A stretch of DNA of 64,000 nt from Lithospermum erythrorhizon. Lineage: Eukaryota > Streptophyta > Magnoliopsida > Boraginales > Boraginaceae. The notes under the pieces are model-generated. The model was not told where the DNA came from. It saw nothing but the letters and a program-made list of their open reading frames with translations, and did not search any database. A program made the position numbers and the translations under genes. The stretch lies in the NCBI GenBank assembly GCA_019722365.1, contig JADFUC010002408.1:124001-188000 (forward strand), written 5' to 3'. Below are positions 38,030 to 50,826 of the stretch, in pieces. Positions within the stretch are counted from its first letter, which is position 1, and every line of letters begins with the position of its first letter.

Positions 38030-39925
38030 TCTATATCATCTCGAGTTATCCATTATTTCACTCTACCTCAGAATCTCAACATCTCTCTGTTCTGTGAATA
38101 GTGTCTCGAAAACCCTAGCCTCTCAAGAACAGGTAATAGTTTATCTACTTCTCTATATTTTCGACTAATTATTCTACCTTCCTTCTCTGTTTTGTATATC
38201 TAATGGGTTGGAGAAATCTTTTTTATTCTTGTTTCAATTTTTTCTTTCTTCACAGGTTTGTGATATATGGTAAACTTGGCAAATAATTTCTACTAATTTT
38301 TTCGTTATTACCCACTAAGTTCTTGTTTGAATTTTGGAAAATAATTTTGTTCTCGTTTCAGTTTTAGGTATTTGATGTTACATCAGCAATAATTAAGGTA
38401 TGTTTTGAATCTACTATAATATATAAGATGTAGTGGGCATCCATGATTTGAAGCTTTTATTTAGCATTTCTTGATTTGAATGTGATGTATGCATTTTTAG
38501 AAGAACATGCATTTCTTGATTTGAAATTGGTCCTAGTTTGAATAAAGAGGTTGTTGAAATAGGTTCTTCTAGTGTTCCATGGAGTGATAAAGCAACAACT
38601 ATCTTTATTGATCTAATGGATGAAGAAGTAAAAAAGAATAACAGGCCTACTACTACTTTCTCAAAACCAAGTTGGCACTTTATTCAAACTCGGATGAAAG
38701 ATTTAGCCCAACATGTTTAGTCTTTAGCATGGTTTCAGATTACAAATGGTTCCATTTTATTTTATATGATAATTATTTATTTTACATGGTTCCAGGTTAA
38801 CAAAAATACCAAAAATTTTCGAAAAAAAGGATGCCACATTATGACAAGTTATGCAACATATATGGGGACACTACGGCCACAGGAGAACATGCCCATCCAT
38901 CGACAAGGCTTCCATCTGATGAAGAAAAAGAGGGATCGTGCGACTCAGACTTCGATCCGTCGAAGGACAGAGTACAATGACGATGATGGTGATTCTGATG
39001 ATAACTCGCAAAAAGGAGAAAAGTGACCTTAGAGGGTGTTTTGACTGCTTATTTTTGTCAAAATCAACTTATGGTAAAAAGAATTAGAAAAATGTTTACA
39101 TCCATCAACTTATGCTCGAAATCAACTTTTATGTTTTAAATAAAAAATAGTAAACTTAACTTTTTCCTAATTTTTTTTGCCTGAACTTCTATAAGTTTGG
39201 TTTGATGCAAGAATTTACTTAATTACCCCTTAATATTTAACTTTATATCTTATTTATTCTTCATTTAAGAGTCATAAAGATATAATTTTTAGTTATATCA
39301 ACTTTTTAGCATTTTACTCTTAATTATTTTTTATTCTTTTAAATATTAAATTATTAATTTATTTATATCATAAAAATAAAAATAAAATATAAATTAAAAT
39401 TGCATTTCTTATAAAGTCATTTTACTCTTTCTACAACTCAAAAGTATTCTCTATCAACTTATGTTTAAGGCAATAAACAAGCTCAAAACAAATTGACAAC
39501 TTGAGAACGCCCTACTTATAAGTCAGATTGTAACTTATAAGTTGATTACTTATAGCTTAAAAAAATAAGCTTAGCCAAACACCTCCAAGTTCTCCTAAGA
39601 GGCGTGTGAGGAAAGAGAGTGTTGGGAGCGCTCTCACAAAGATTATTAGTGCATTTGTTGAGAGTTCTACCAAGAGATCTGAATTGCTTACCCAAAAGTT
39701 GTTAGCAAATTGTGAATCGAGTTGCGAGCCTAGGACCGAGACTCCAACAATCGATGAGGATGCTTTACTAATGGAGTCGATAAGTGCTCTAGATGCTTTT
39801 GAAGATATCGAGGATTCACAGTATTTGAAAGCTTTAAAATTGTTGCGTGAAGATCCCATATGGAAGAAGATCTTCTTAAACATTCCACTCAATAGAAAAA
39901 GAGGAGTAGTTCTTATTTTGTGATT
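38030..39925 (+). pseudogene. MYB/SANT-like DNA-binding protein gene, disrupted
   Basis: A MYB/SANT-like start is at 38535-38720 (VPWSDKATTIFIDLMDEEVKKNNRP, WHFIQTRMKDL), a fold found in L10-interacting-MYB-like proteins and Harbinger transposon partner proteins. A middle segment at 38796-39026 contains FRKKG in one frame and, in another, HYDKLCNIYGDTTATG and CDSDFDPSKDR, so a frame change lies near 38830. The C-terminal part at 39590-39922 (KRRVRKESVGSAL, YLKALKLLREDPIWKKIF) resumes after a 550-base MITE. Leader-like sequence with splice-donor signals (ACAGGTAATA near 38131) precedes it. It probably encodes no intact product unless the MITE is spliced out. Confidence 0.7.
39033..39585. mobile_element. 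MITE inserted in the MYB/SANT-like gene
   Basis: Ends form an imperfect inverted repeat: AGGGTGTTTTGACTGCTTAT on the left, and on the right, read on minus, GGAGGTGTTTGGCTAAGCTT. The interior is AT-rich with AACTTATAAG-type palindromic words and no coding potential. GGGTGTTTGGC-type termini are common among plant MITEs. A clean target duplication is not visible, so the superfamily (hAT or Harbinger-like) is undecided. Confidence 0.7.
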
Positions 39926-40735
39926 AACAAATAGTTGAATGGGGTGATCTTTTGATAGTTTGCTAAATACTCTTATTACATGTGGAATGCCACTGATTTT
40001 TTGTAGTCACCACTAACCTTTTGTAGTAGTAACCACCACTGATTTTTTGTATGTAATGCCACCGCTTGAATGTGCTGATCCAGTGATCTTTTGGAATGTA
40101 TAAAAATGCATGTATAATGTGGTGATTTTTTGTATGTAATGCTATTGATCTTTTGGAATGTTTCTTATAATTTGGCTGTGTTGGATGTGGGTATTTATGA
40201 ACATGAATTCCTACCAAACATGTTTTCCATTTTTATTTTTTACAATTTAAAACAAAAAATCTTCTATGTTTTATGTTTAATTACAATAATTAGAAACAAA
40301 AAATAACATCAAGTTTCCAAACGGACTCTAAACTAGTGTGCTTCGTGTTGTCTAGTGTTGTCTCAATAACTCTCACTAGTGTGTATAGATCTAATAAAGG
40401 GTGTATTAATATGACAGGGTGTATTTGAATATTAAGTTCTATAGTAATTCGAAAATGTGCCATTAATACAAGGCTACATGTCATATAACTGAGATTTGGG
40501 GGGGACAATTTTATATTCCAAATTGATCCAATGAAGCCCAATTCAAGATGGGGTTTCGATCCATTAAATACTGTCTTAAATACATGGCCACATCAAATTC
40601 TAAGAAGCTAATCCTTGAGTCATGTTTTGCCTATCCTCTATAAATATTCAATTATAAACTTCATTAAAAAAAGTAGAATGCATAAATCAGATCATTCATA
40701 CTTATACTTTGTTTGTCAAACCCAAACCGACTTGG
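39926..40735. other. Downstream region of MYB/SANT-like gene
   Basis: 3'UTR-like, with imperfectly repeated GATTTTTTGTATGTAATGC and GATCTTTTGGAATGT words at 39990-40165. No gene seen. Confidence 0.4.
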
Positions 40736-40739
40736 GAGC

Positions 40740-43375
40740 ATCTGAAATGCACAAGTGATCGATTTCTGTCATGCCAGATAAATTTTACCCTATTCCTTGA
40801 TATCAAGTCGATTCCGCCCGCTATTAAAGATCGCGAATGAAACAAAAAGCAACATTCTCAAACTGTGAAGTAACTCTATGTATGAGCCAGCAATACCCCA
40901 ACATCTCAGTGTCCTTTCGCTTCAGCACTTCCCCAGTGCCCAAGCCAAAGTGAACCGCATCGCACTGCTGAAATCTGAGATCAATTCCATCAAGTAGCCA
41001 TCGAAAAACCGCCCAAGATAGATTGATGAAGTCGGCAGGACAAGTGTCCCTAAGAACTGCATCTCAAAATGAATTGGGAAAAGAGACACATCAATCAAGG
41101 CCGTCTCAAGGGGGGAGTCCTCTAATAAAATTCAAGAAGCGACTACTGTGGGTCGACTCACAACATTCACGAGGACGCCTCAAATACAACCCTGCTAAAA
41201 CTGCATGGAAAGAGATTAGTAAATGAGAGTATCATCCACTGGGACACCGATTTTATAGACGAATGTCGCTTCAAGGTTATTCCAGATGCGAATACACACG
41301 ACGGGCATCGCCACCACATGGATTATTACTACCCTATATCAATCCTCCCTAGTCGGTCCCTCTAGGCCCAACCGATGTGAGCGCGACATAAAGCGCAAAG
41401 TGCACTGCTCTGGCCTCCCCTCAAGGAACAACCGATACGGGGCAACGCTACACACGCACAAGAGTGCAACCCTAAGAATCGGGTACGATACGCCAAAGAA
41501 TGAGGACATCGCGCCGTGCTTCACCATGTCGAGGAATTGAACGACAGACTTCCAAGGACACGCCTCTAAATTCCGAGGCCCTACAAAACACAATACACTT
41601 CTTCCATTCTCATAACCGTTTAACATAATTTAGCCAACGCCGGGCGGGTTCTAATGTCAAGCCGAGAACTTTCGAAGGAAACGGGGACCTCAATAACCAC
41701 CTAAAAGCTTACGCATTCACAATTGTCCTTTGGGCCAGCCAAGACGACGGTAGCTTCCCCGGTAGCTTATCAAGCAAAGATTGCCGTTCCACAAGTTACC
41801 ACCCACTCCTATCGATTGTTGGAGCATATCAGGATCTGTTCATGGATGTCTGTACTCCATCAGGGTTGAGGAGGATGAAGCCGTTGATGAACTGGAAAAC
41901 AAAACTGGGGAAGTTGTCATGAGTTACGCAACCGCTTCCAAACGGTGTTAATCTAATATACCCACCATGGATGTAAGTGTGTCCATGATTTCGCTCTTTC
42001 ATGGATCATAGCTTAGGCCAACAAAGCAGTAGGCTATGACCGAGCTAGTGTCCAATATACACCAATTATCCCAAGCAACAAGTAGCGAATAAACTGAAGA
42101 GGCAAAATGGTTGCCCAAGTAGGGCTGTCGTTCCAAGGATAGAAATTCTGCATCTCAAAAGGAAGTAGAATTGCATGGGATCGCTTGCGATAAAACCCAA
42201 GAAAAAAGCAAAGAGGAAGGTCTCCCCAGAGGGAACGGAGAATATGGGACCCTAAGAGCCGAGCATATCTCCTACATCTGCTGAGGTCACTATGTAGTGT
42301 ACGCCCATATCGTAGACCGAAAATATCACAAACCTCTAAATGACTTTGAATTCCCGCAGTTACTACGCAAGAAGAGTTGTATACAAAAGTTGGCCTCCAT
42401 GGCAACAATCGATGGAAGTGATCGATTTTCCGAGGAAGAACGGGAGTGGAATTGAAGTTCCCATGCATTTACTGATCATTAGATCGTGATTGCAAATTTC
42501 CCCGCGCGTAATGTCATGAAACGGGAAGTTCACCGGATATACTATACCTCGGCAAATTCTACGACATAGATTGGGTTTACCCCTCTGTGACCTCAAACCG
42601 CCTTGCACGCATTTTGATGTGTAGATTCACAGACTCATTTGGTCTAGTAGCAATAGCCGAGCTTGGATTTCAAGCGTTAGAGTATCTTAAGTAACTCCCC
42701 AACAACAAGAGCATCGCTCACAAATGGGTGGATATATCCAACCTCGATAACGGATTCATCTACTTCCATACTAATCCCACTTCATTGCCAAAGTATCACC
42801 TCTCCATTTAAAATGAAGTTCTACAACGGAGGAATGGAGAGGTCTCTTTGGGATCAAGAGGCGTGGTTTGTTACTTCTCAGCTATCAATCGCAGGGGCAT
42901 CAAGGATCCACCTAGACAAAAGGCACAGTAGCGTCTCCCTGAGGTTATGAAAACCATCCAACTGGAGAATATGTTCCTCGAGTAACTCCCCAGGGAAAGT
43001 CGAAAAGCCAACTCCCTCATTAGTGACCTCGAGGTCAGCCTCGCTTCACTAACAACAACCCAAGAGACGCTTGGGGATCAAGACTGCTGAAACCTGACCA
43101 TCGGAAAAATCGATGAAACTCATCCGTAGGGTACTTAATAGGTGATTGCATTCTCACCAGAGGACACAAAAGGGTCAAATTCAAATCTCTTTGCACAAAT
43201 TATTTTTGGATCCTTCCTTGCAAACTCAAATAAAAAGAAGAGGAATTTCTCCGAGGAGAAAAACTTGGCAATATAAGAAGAAGTAGAGGAGTTGATAAGG
43301 CAGAGCCATTCGAATTGCACCCCGGAATGGATTGCTAACGCAGTAATGGTGAAAAATCCAATGGCAAATGGAGAA
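40740..43375 (+). pseudogene. Degenerate coding-like block abutting an LTR, family unknown
   Basis: This is less AT-rich than its surroundings, with many short protein-like stretches on the plus strand in changing frames. Examples are a Lys-rich segment at 41023-41226, a coiled-coil-like stretch at about 42930-43090 (SLISDLEVSLASLTTTQETL) and a charged stretch at about 43190-43370 that runs up to the LTR start. I recognise no RT, integrase, RNase H or zinc-knuckle motif. Minus-strand frames (41339-41626, 42034-42468) are open but equally unidentified. It may be an internal region of an autonomous relative of the flanking LTR family. Confidence 0.35.
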
Positions 43376-44386
43376 TGTGTCGAATCAAATTTGCATCGAT
43401 TCCATTTATTATGCCTGGCTGCGACAATCGTATCAATTCATTTACCAGTTGGGTTAAATGTGATTATTAGAACTTAGTGTTCAACTTAGTAATTGTATAT
43501 TACTAGTATGGGTTCTCATGATAATTTAAGAGGTTATGAGCGATTGCTAGATCTTACTCATTAATCGTTATAATAATAGTAATTGGTCAATTATTATTAT
43601 TATACAACTTACTATTATCTCGAGCTCAAGGTCACACAATACACAGTGATTTATTATATTTCATGCGTATGAAATTCCTAAGAGAGATCTATAAATTGAG
43701 AAATGTATTTCTCTAATTACAAGGGTTCTACATTTTATGTAGAATATCGATTGAATGAATAATCACTAAATAGTTATTTAATTGTCTTGGTATTTTAGTA
43801 TTTACTAATAACTTGAAAGATTATTGATATTGACTCATTATTATTTAATTAAGCTTAATTAAATAATTAACTTATTAGCAACTCATTAGTGTCTTAACGA
43901 ACTAATGTGAGTTAATCTGTTGCCAATACTTTTAACGGAAGTCATGATTCAAGTTTGCTTTTAACTTGTAGCCCTATATAAGCAAACTTAGGGTTTTTTC
44001 ATCACATAAGAATTAGAAAACAATTCTTTCACCAACCCTGCAGAAGCCGCCTCGTCGAAACTCTCCCCAAGAATTTGGGGTTTTTGTTTTTGTTCATCCT
44101 TGCTTACTAGCATAAATCGGTTCTCGATTCAACCTTCTCAAGGACTCAACTGTAGATATCATACGATTGGATATTGCAACAAGGAGTTGAGTGGAACTCC
44201 AAATTACACGTTGTGAATTTGAAGTTGTGGAACTTTAGGAATTTACTCCGTCGCAACGTAGTACTCTCTATTTATTCATATATCAGAAATATATGATTTT
44301 ATTTAATAATGCAAGATGCACTTTTAAGCATCTCTAAATTAGTGGGATTTATATTTATACTCATATATCCATAGTATTTTCCATCA
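43376..44386 (+). repeat. LTR copy 1 (plus)
   Basis: Starts TGTGTCGAATC after a purine run (AATGGAGAA) and ends CCATCA before a PBS. The TATA-like CCTATATAAGC is near 43973. It shares with the other four copies the (T)TTAAATGTGATTA(C/T)TAGAA start segment and a TATTATTATTATACAACTTA segment. Confidence 0.8.
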
Positions 44387-44387
44387 A

Positions 44388-44402
44388 GGGTATCATGAGC
44401 CA
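44388..44402 (+). other. Primer-binding site of element C
   Basis: GGGTATCATGAGCC directly follows LTR copy 1, an initiator-Met-type PBS with changes. Confidence 0.65.
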
Positions 44403-45700
44403 AAATTAAAGTTGTTTTTACATTATTTTTATGTCTGCTTTATTTTTTATCAATTTTTTATTTGATTAATTCTGTTCATACTTAATTGATAAATATATGA
44501 CGCAGAATAAATCATCATGTTCTTTGATTATTGATTTACACATATGTTGGCAAGTTTATGATGATGTATTATCATATTTTGTTAACAGGATTTTGTTTCA
44601 TAAATTAAAAGGACGATTTAATTGGTTTTTGCTTTCAAAATGCTTTTAGAAAAACATGCCTGGGGCGTAAATTTTTGTAAAATTACGTATAACTTTTTTC
44701 TGAACCTAGATATGTGAGAAGATCTTCACAAATTTCATAATTTTTGAATTTTTCTAAGTGCCTCAAAACAATTATGAGATTTGTGGACTGCTTAATTCAA
44801 TTAATATGAAAATATATTTTAATGAACAACTAAAATGGGATTTTGTTCAGAAGATCACGAAGTTTAACGTAGTTCGACTTCATAAATTTTGAAACTTTAA
44901 AGTTTCCAAAATAATTTTACAAACGAATTCAAATTAAACTTAAAAACCGAAAGTTAAATATGGTATTATTGGTTCATAATCGGCCGATCGATCTCCGCGA
45001 TCTCTACGGGCTGGCCCGTTGTCGGATCGGGCCGGAAGTTTTGGTACTCAAATGACGGGCCGACGACGACCTGGGCCACCTGCCGGCCGCCGTAGGCCTG
45101 TCGTCCCCAAATTTATGACGCGCGCCTCTAATTTTAAAAAACCCATCCGAATTTATTCTGCCTGGTTTCCCAAAATTACGGGACTAGTTATATTTCTGCT
45201 TATTGATTATTTGTTATTTTAATCACCTAATTAATTGTAATTAATTATGTGATGACAATTAATTATTTTCCTTTATATTATATCTTTTTAAATTAATTTA
45301 AAAGTGATATAAATAAATTAAGTAATTTCTACTACTTAATGTATTTTAAATATATTTGTGATAAATATTTTCTATAATATGTATATGGCATAATTATTGG
45401 TATTAATTATTAATTGACATGTGTATGATAATTGAGTTTATATTAATTAATTTTAATATGTAAAACTATATGATTACCTAATTTTGATAATTACAAACAT
45501 GCATTTTCAATGCCATTTTAAAATATTTATTAAGTCTTACGTATATGATTTAATAAAGTGCCTATATTTTATAATGGTGGATTTGAATGAGGTATATAGA
45601 TATGGCCCATTTATTATTTCTTTCTGCCCTGCGAACAGAATGCGTTGTAAATGACATTCCGAGTCATATTTTCTTATATTTATTTATTTATAGTTTTACC
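44403..45700 (+). other. AT-rich leader of element C with a GC island
   Basis: Long AT-rich untranslated-looking leader interrupted at 44975-45135 by a GC-rich island (short frame 45019-45222, rich in Arg, Gly and Pro). Equivalent islands occur at 49145-49320 and 58560-58720 in the other copies. Its role is unknown; a packaging or dimerisation signal, or a gag remnant, are candidates. Confidence 0.6.
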
Positions 45701-47019
45701 TACAAAGTTCAAGTCGTCTAAGACGGGTTAGTATATAAATATCAGAACAAGTGAAGATATCGAGATCATTTCACGACGGTGGTACTGGGTGGACCTCGGA
45801 TGGACCCATACAAGATACAAGAATATGAGTTATGTTATATTTTGATAAATACTGTGACAGTTCTAGGCCATATCGTATATCTCTTTAACGCGCATTACTT
45901 GTTTTATTTTTCATGCTGTACGACGCTTGACATGTACAAGATGTATGAGTAAATGAAAAACAAAGTAATAATAATCTCACCAATTAAAATTTAAGCAAAG
46001 TATCGTCAATTTTGGGGTGTTGTGCAATCAATCAGACTAATCAGTACACCGGCTGGGCCAAGGCATAATATCGCATTTGATATGACAACGGATCATGTCA
46101 GTGATTTCCACTAACGCTGCTGGCTTTCAGATGATCAACTAAGTAACACTTTGGTTTAATTGGTATGCTTAACCGGTTTTCGGAGATACAATAAGTCGGG
46201 TAGCATCTGTACAGACAAATACACAAAGAGTTATGAAGCTTATTTAATCGTTGATACCTACTATTATAACTCGATTCAAAATGTATGGGTTGCCGTTGGA
46301 ATTTAGCAGTATAATAGATCTTGATACTAATATATTTCGTGAGATTTTTATTAGTATTTACTTTACAATTTATTTTTAAGTATTTTATGATAGTTTACCG
46401 AAATCGTTTATTTTATTTACTTTCATTTTAGAATTAATATGGCTACCTAATTATCAAGTACTCCTATGACTGCCGCTTCTGACTTGAAAAAAAGCGCAAC
46501 CCGAATAACTCGAATTTTGACGAGTGGTCTCGAAACTTGAGAATACCTCGCGCAGAGGACTGAATGTGTGTCAATAATAAGGTTCCTACGAAACCCACCT
46601 ATACCGCCTCCCACGGGAAAAGTGGATCCCACAAAAAGCACAAGTCCGACAAGGATGTCCAATGTCTCATGTTGCTGGGTCATGGGAACCTGCTCCAAAT
46701 TAATATGAAAAGGTAAGATATGACATATACCGCAACTTGAGGAATTATTCCGAACGAAAGTTTGGGAACGAGAGATACGACATGCCTCAGGATAACAAAA
46801 ATTGGGAACGGACAGCCGCAACCCCCCTCGATATCATTAAATGATCGGGTCGTCGATCGACTCAACGCTCGCTGGCACCTGTCTCCAAAGAACCCACCGC
46901 GGATCTCTATCCCCCCCGGGTTCCTTCCATAAATTTCGCTTGTCATGAATCCCCAATATGCACAAGTTTGAGTATTCTAAACGAATCGGTGATAAGATGA
47001 TCATGAACGCTGGTATTTA

Positions 47020-47980
47020 ACTCGGTTAAATGCGATTCCATTTATTGGTGCCCAAGGCGACAATTGCGTATCAATTCATTTACTAGTCAAGTTAAATGGA
47101 TTATCGTAACTTAGTGTTCAACTTAGTAAATTGTTATTACTACAAGGGTTCTCATGATAATTTAAGGGTTATGAAGCGATCATAGATCTTTTACTATTAA
47201 TCTATAATAATAAGAATTGTCAATTATTATTATTATACAACTTACTATTTTCTCGAGTCATGTCACACACATAAGCGCTGACGCTGAAGTTATATTTCAT
47301 GTATGAAATTAAAGAGAATCAGTATAATTGAGAAATGTATTTCAATTACGCGGTTCTACATTTTATGTAATATCGGACAACAAATGTAATCAATTAAAGA
47401 AGTATTTAATTGGTTCTATAATACTTCAGTATTTATCAATAACTCAAAGATTATCGATATCGACTCATTATTATTTAATTAAGCTAATTAAATAGTTCAA
47501 TTATTGAAGGAACTCATTAGTGTCTTAACGAACTAATGGGAGTTAACGAGTCAAGCTTAATACTTACCCTGTCATTACTGGGCTTGCTTTTAACCAAATT
47601 CTATATGTGCAAACTCTTTAGGTTTTTCACGACATAAGAATTAGAAAATAATTTTCACTCAAACCCAAGTAGCTTCCTCGCCGAAATTCTCCCAAGAAAT
47701 TTTGGGGTTTTTGTTTTGTTCATCCTTGTTTAATAAAGATAACCTACTTGATTCAACCTTCCTGCCAAGTGACTAACTGTAGAGCACATCATAATGCATC
47801 GATACTGCAACAGCGAGTCGGTAATTTGAGAAGCCACAAAGGAACTTTAGTGGAATTTATCTACGCAATGTAAGTATATTCGTTTATTCATATATTGTAA
47901 ATATATGTTTTTATTTAATAATATAGATTCACTTTAAGATCCCTGAATTATGAATTTGTATTTATACTCATATAAATAGT
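47020..47980 (+). repeat. LTR copy 2 (plus)
   Basis: Collinear with copy 1, with many indels. The left end near 47010-47030 is not exact. The right end merges into a tandem repeat instead of a flank or PBS. Confidence 0.7.
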
Positions 47981-48093
47981 TTGAGGTCAAGCCTGGTATT
48001 TTAAATATATGATCGATAATCATATAAATAGTTTTGAGTCAGCCTCTTTTGTATTTTAAACATATGATCGACAATCATATAAATAGTTTCCAT
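47969..48093 (+). repeat. Tandem repeat at the end of LTR copy 2
   Basis: Three starts of CATATAAATAGTTT at 47969, 48021 and 48076 (spacing 52 and 55 bases), with GATCGATAAT/GATCGACAAT between. The unit appears to span the LTR end and adjacent sequence. Confidence 0.75.
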
Positions 48094-48094
48094 T

Positions 48095-49130
48095 TTGATT
48101 TTGCAAATCAAATCAAAATCAAATCAAAATTTAAATCACATAAATATACATAAGACCTAAAAAAAATGTACATGTGCTCCTACACCTTCAGACTCCAAAT
48201 ACCGGATTCGCTATAATCCTCCTATAATACTCCAACCGGCTCTACCTAATCAAGTTATTCCAAACAAGTCACGGTATAACAAACATGTCCTGCCTCCACA
48301 TCGATCAAGAATGTTACGAGATCAAAAGTGCTAATTCACGCAGAGCCATCAAACCGCCCAACCAAAGAACCGTGAGTTGTATGCATTATAATTTAACATC
48401 AAGAACCCACGGATCATTCAATACAACGGTATGAACACGATGACCGAGGTAAACTTACGTGGAAATACCCCTTTCTAAAAAAATGTATTACTCATGTAAC
48501 TTTATCAGATTGAATATACTATGACTATCCTATACTTCCCTTATTTCAGGGATTTTTTAGAACAAGTATGATTTATATTAAATAACTAACAATACGATCT
48601 TTTATAATAATGAATAAATATGGACATATTTGCCTTTCATGTAAAATGGTGTAAACTCCCTATCATGTATCGGGTACTTTATCGAAAGATAATAGACTCT
48701 AAATTGAAATCAAATTTAAAATCATCACAAATAAATATACAATTAAATGTGATTGGAATTTAAATTCAAATTTGAATCTCATAATTAAATTCATGAAATA
48801 TATATAATTAAATGCATTAATTAACATATATTTTGTGTCCAATAGTTATCAGAATTTAATCATTTCTTATAGTATAATAAGACAATAATTATTACAATAA
48901 TTATTTCATATAAATACAATAAGATAAACTCGTAAGTAATTATGTATTATTATATTCACATTCTTTAACTAGATATCATATCACGAAGTTTCTCCATTCA
49001 ATAATTAAATATGTAAAACGACAAATAATGAAATTGACTATTGAATTAAATTTATTATCACCAAAATTGATAATTAAAATTATCATAATATTAAAATGAT
49101 AATAACTCTCACCAAAACCAAATTAATATT
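48095..49130. other. AT-rich, no gene seen
   Basis: A less AT-rich patch at 48175-48480 is unidentified. The remainder resembles the AT-rich leader of this family, and probably belongs to element B. Confidence 0.4.
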
Positions 49131-49886
49131 TAAAAAATGGATTAGCTGCCAGAATAAATCCACCCGGCGAAGACCAGCGACGGATTTAATGCAATGCATC
49201 GCCGCCCACCGCGACACGCTACGCTCCTCCGGCCGCCCGTCTAAAGAAGTTTTCCACCGGAGGCCGCACCGCCCCATTTCGCCACCGGACGCGCCTTGAG
49301 GACCTCCGCAAGGTCGCTTCCATTTTACTTAATGCGTTCGGGGCTTTTTTCGATTTAATTCAATTCGTTTGGAAAATTGGATTTGAAATCTTAAACTCAT
49401 CCAAAATTCTTGAAATTCAATAAAGATATTCCTCACATTTTTCTTGAACTTTTCTAATTGGAATTTTCTCAAAAACATTTTTCAATAATTAATTATCCAA
49501 TTAATACTCCAGAAATCAAACAATTAAGCTTTCTGACACTTAAATTATCGAGAAAAATTATGAAAATTTTAGACATTGTTCTTGTATCATCCGAGTTCGA
49601 AAATCTGTGAGATTTTTCCACATTTAAAATGTATCAAATCCAATTAAACTTTTAGATTTCATTCAAAACATGTTTTAAACACTTTCAATTCATGAAACAC
49701 AAATCTAATTTCAAATCATCAAAATAAAAAATATGATGAACTTGAATAACGTATAATACACATAAAAATTCATGAATAAATTTTCATAACATATATTCAT
49801 GGTCAAGAATATATAAACACGAAACTATATATAAAATGTGTTCATACAACAAAATTTATAAATGTAATTGAAAATATAACTTAAAC

Positions 49887-49903
49887 AAGCTCATGATATC
49901 ACC
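49887..49903 (-). other. Primer-binding site of element B
   Basis: On the minus strand GGTGATATCATGAGCTT follows the LTR and closely resembles the PBS at 44388-44402. Confidence 0.6.
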
Positions 49904-50826
49904 GTTGAAAAACTATGTAACTTGTCTATAAAAACATAAACAAATGCATCCGTAATCGTTTAAATTTATATATATAATCAAATTACAATAAAATACATGT
50001 GTATTTAATACGAGCACCATGTAGCCAGCTGGATGCCACCTAACTTTTACGCTTTCACAAAGCCTCGCTGAGCCTCCTAACGAATTGCACCACAAAAGGT
50101 TGATGCCTTATTAGTCCACACCAAGAAATGTGTCAATCTATTGAATTTGCTAGAATCTTGTGAACAATTGGAAACAAAATCAAGCTAAACCCGACTTGAT
50201 TTTGGCCATTATATATGGATAAGCATGTAAGTGAAGAAAAGGAGAAAAACAGCGATTAGTTTTTATCTTATAAAATCCTTTATATACGTAATTTTTAACC
50301 CGAATAGCTTGACTCGTTAACTAACAAACCAACTCTGCTTAAAACCGTTTCACTAATTAAATGCTAACGAGTAACTACAATAAGTCACTAATGAGCTTCA
50401 TTAGTCAAACCGCTAATTAATCTTACAAATTAATTAGTTCGCTCGCCTAATTTATATTTTACACTATAAGCGTAAAACCTGACAGTATCTCGTTGATTTC
50501 AATTAACTCTCAATTTAGCAATCACGATTTAATTTCATTCATGAAATAAAAACTCAACGTTATCAGACACATGACATTCTGACTCAGATAATGCTAGCTT
50601 GTATAATAACATAATTGACCATTTTGTTATTATAACGATTATGTACTGGATCTAGCACCGCATAAACCTCGACATTATCATGAGTTCCTATTTGGTAATT
50701 TAAATTACTATTATTAAACACTTAGTTTGAGTAATCTCATTTTAATTAAAACTAATAAATGAATTCTGTTATACAATTATCACAACGAGCACAATTATAG
50801 AAATCAATATGCGCCGATTTCCAACA
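49904..50826 (-). repeat. LTR copy 3 (minus)
   Basis: On the minus strand it starts TGTTGGAAATC, the same start as copies 4 and 5, and runs to the PBS. It shares the segment of inverted ACTCTCAATTTAGCAA and ATGAGTTCC words seen in the others. Confidence 0.75.

Larger units (their letters stand above)
43376..47980 (+). mobile_element. Non-autonomous LTR retroelement C (plus orientation)
   Basis: Two similar LTRs (43376-44386 and about 47020-47980) flank a PBS, an AT-rich leader with a GC-rich island, and a short internal region. The segment at about 46000-46310 matches the minus strand of 57640-57330 inside element A, so both belong to one family and C is internally shortened (about 2.6 kb internal against about 6.5 kb in A). 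No RT or integrase is seen. The last 550 bases before the right LTR (46450-47010) are less AT-rich and unidentified. Confidence 0.75.
49131..50826 (-). mobile_element. Element B: leader, PBS and LTR copy 3 (minus), truncated
   Basis: On the minus strand an LTR (50826-49904) is followed by a PBS and an AT-rich leader with a GC island (49320-49145). No matching 3' LTR of its own is seen to the left, so the element is truncated or its partner was lost. It faces element C. Confidence 0.65.
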
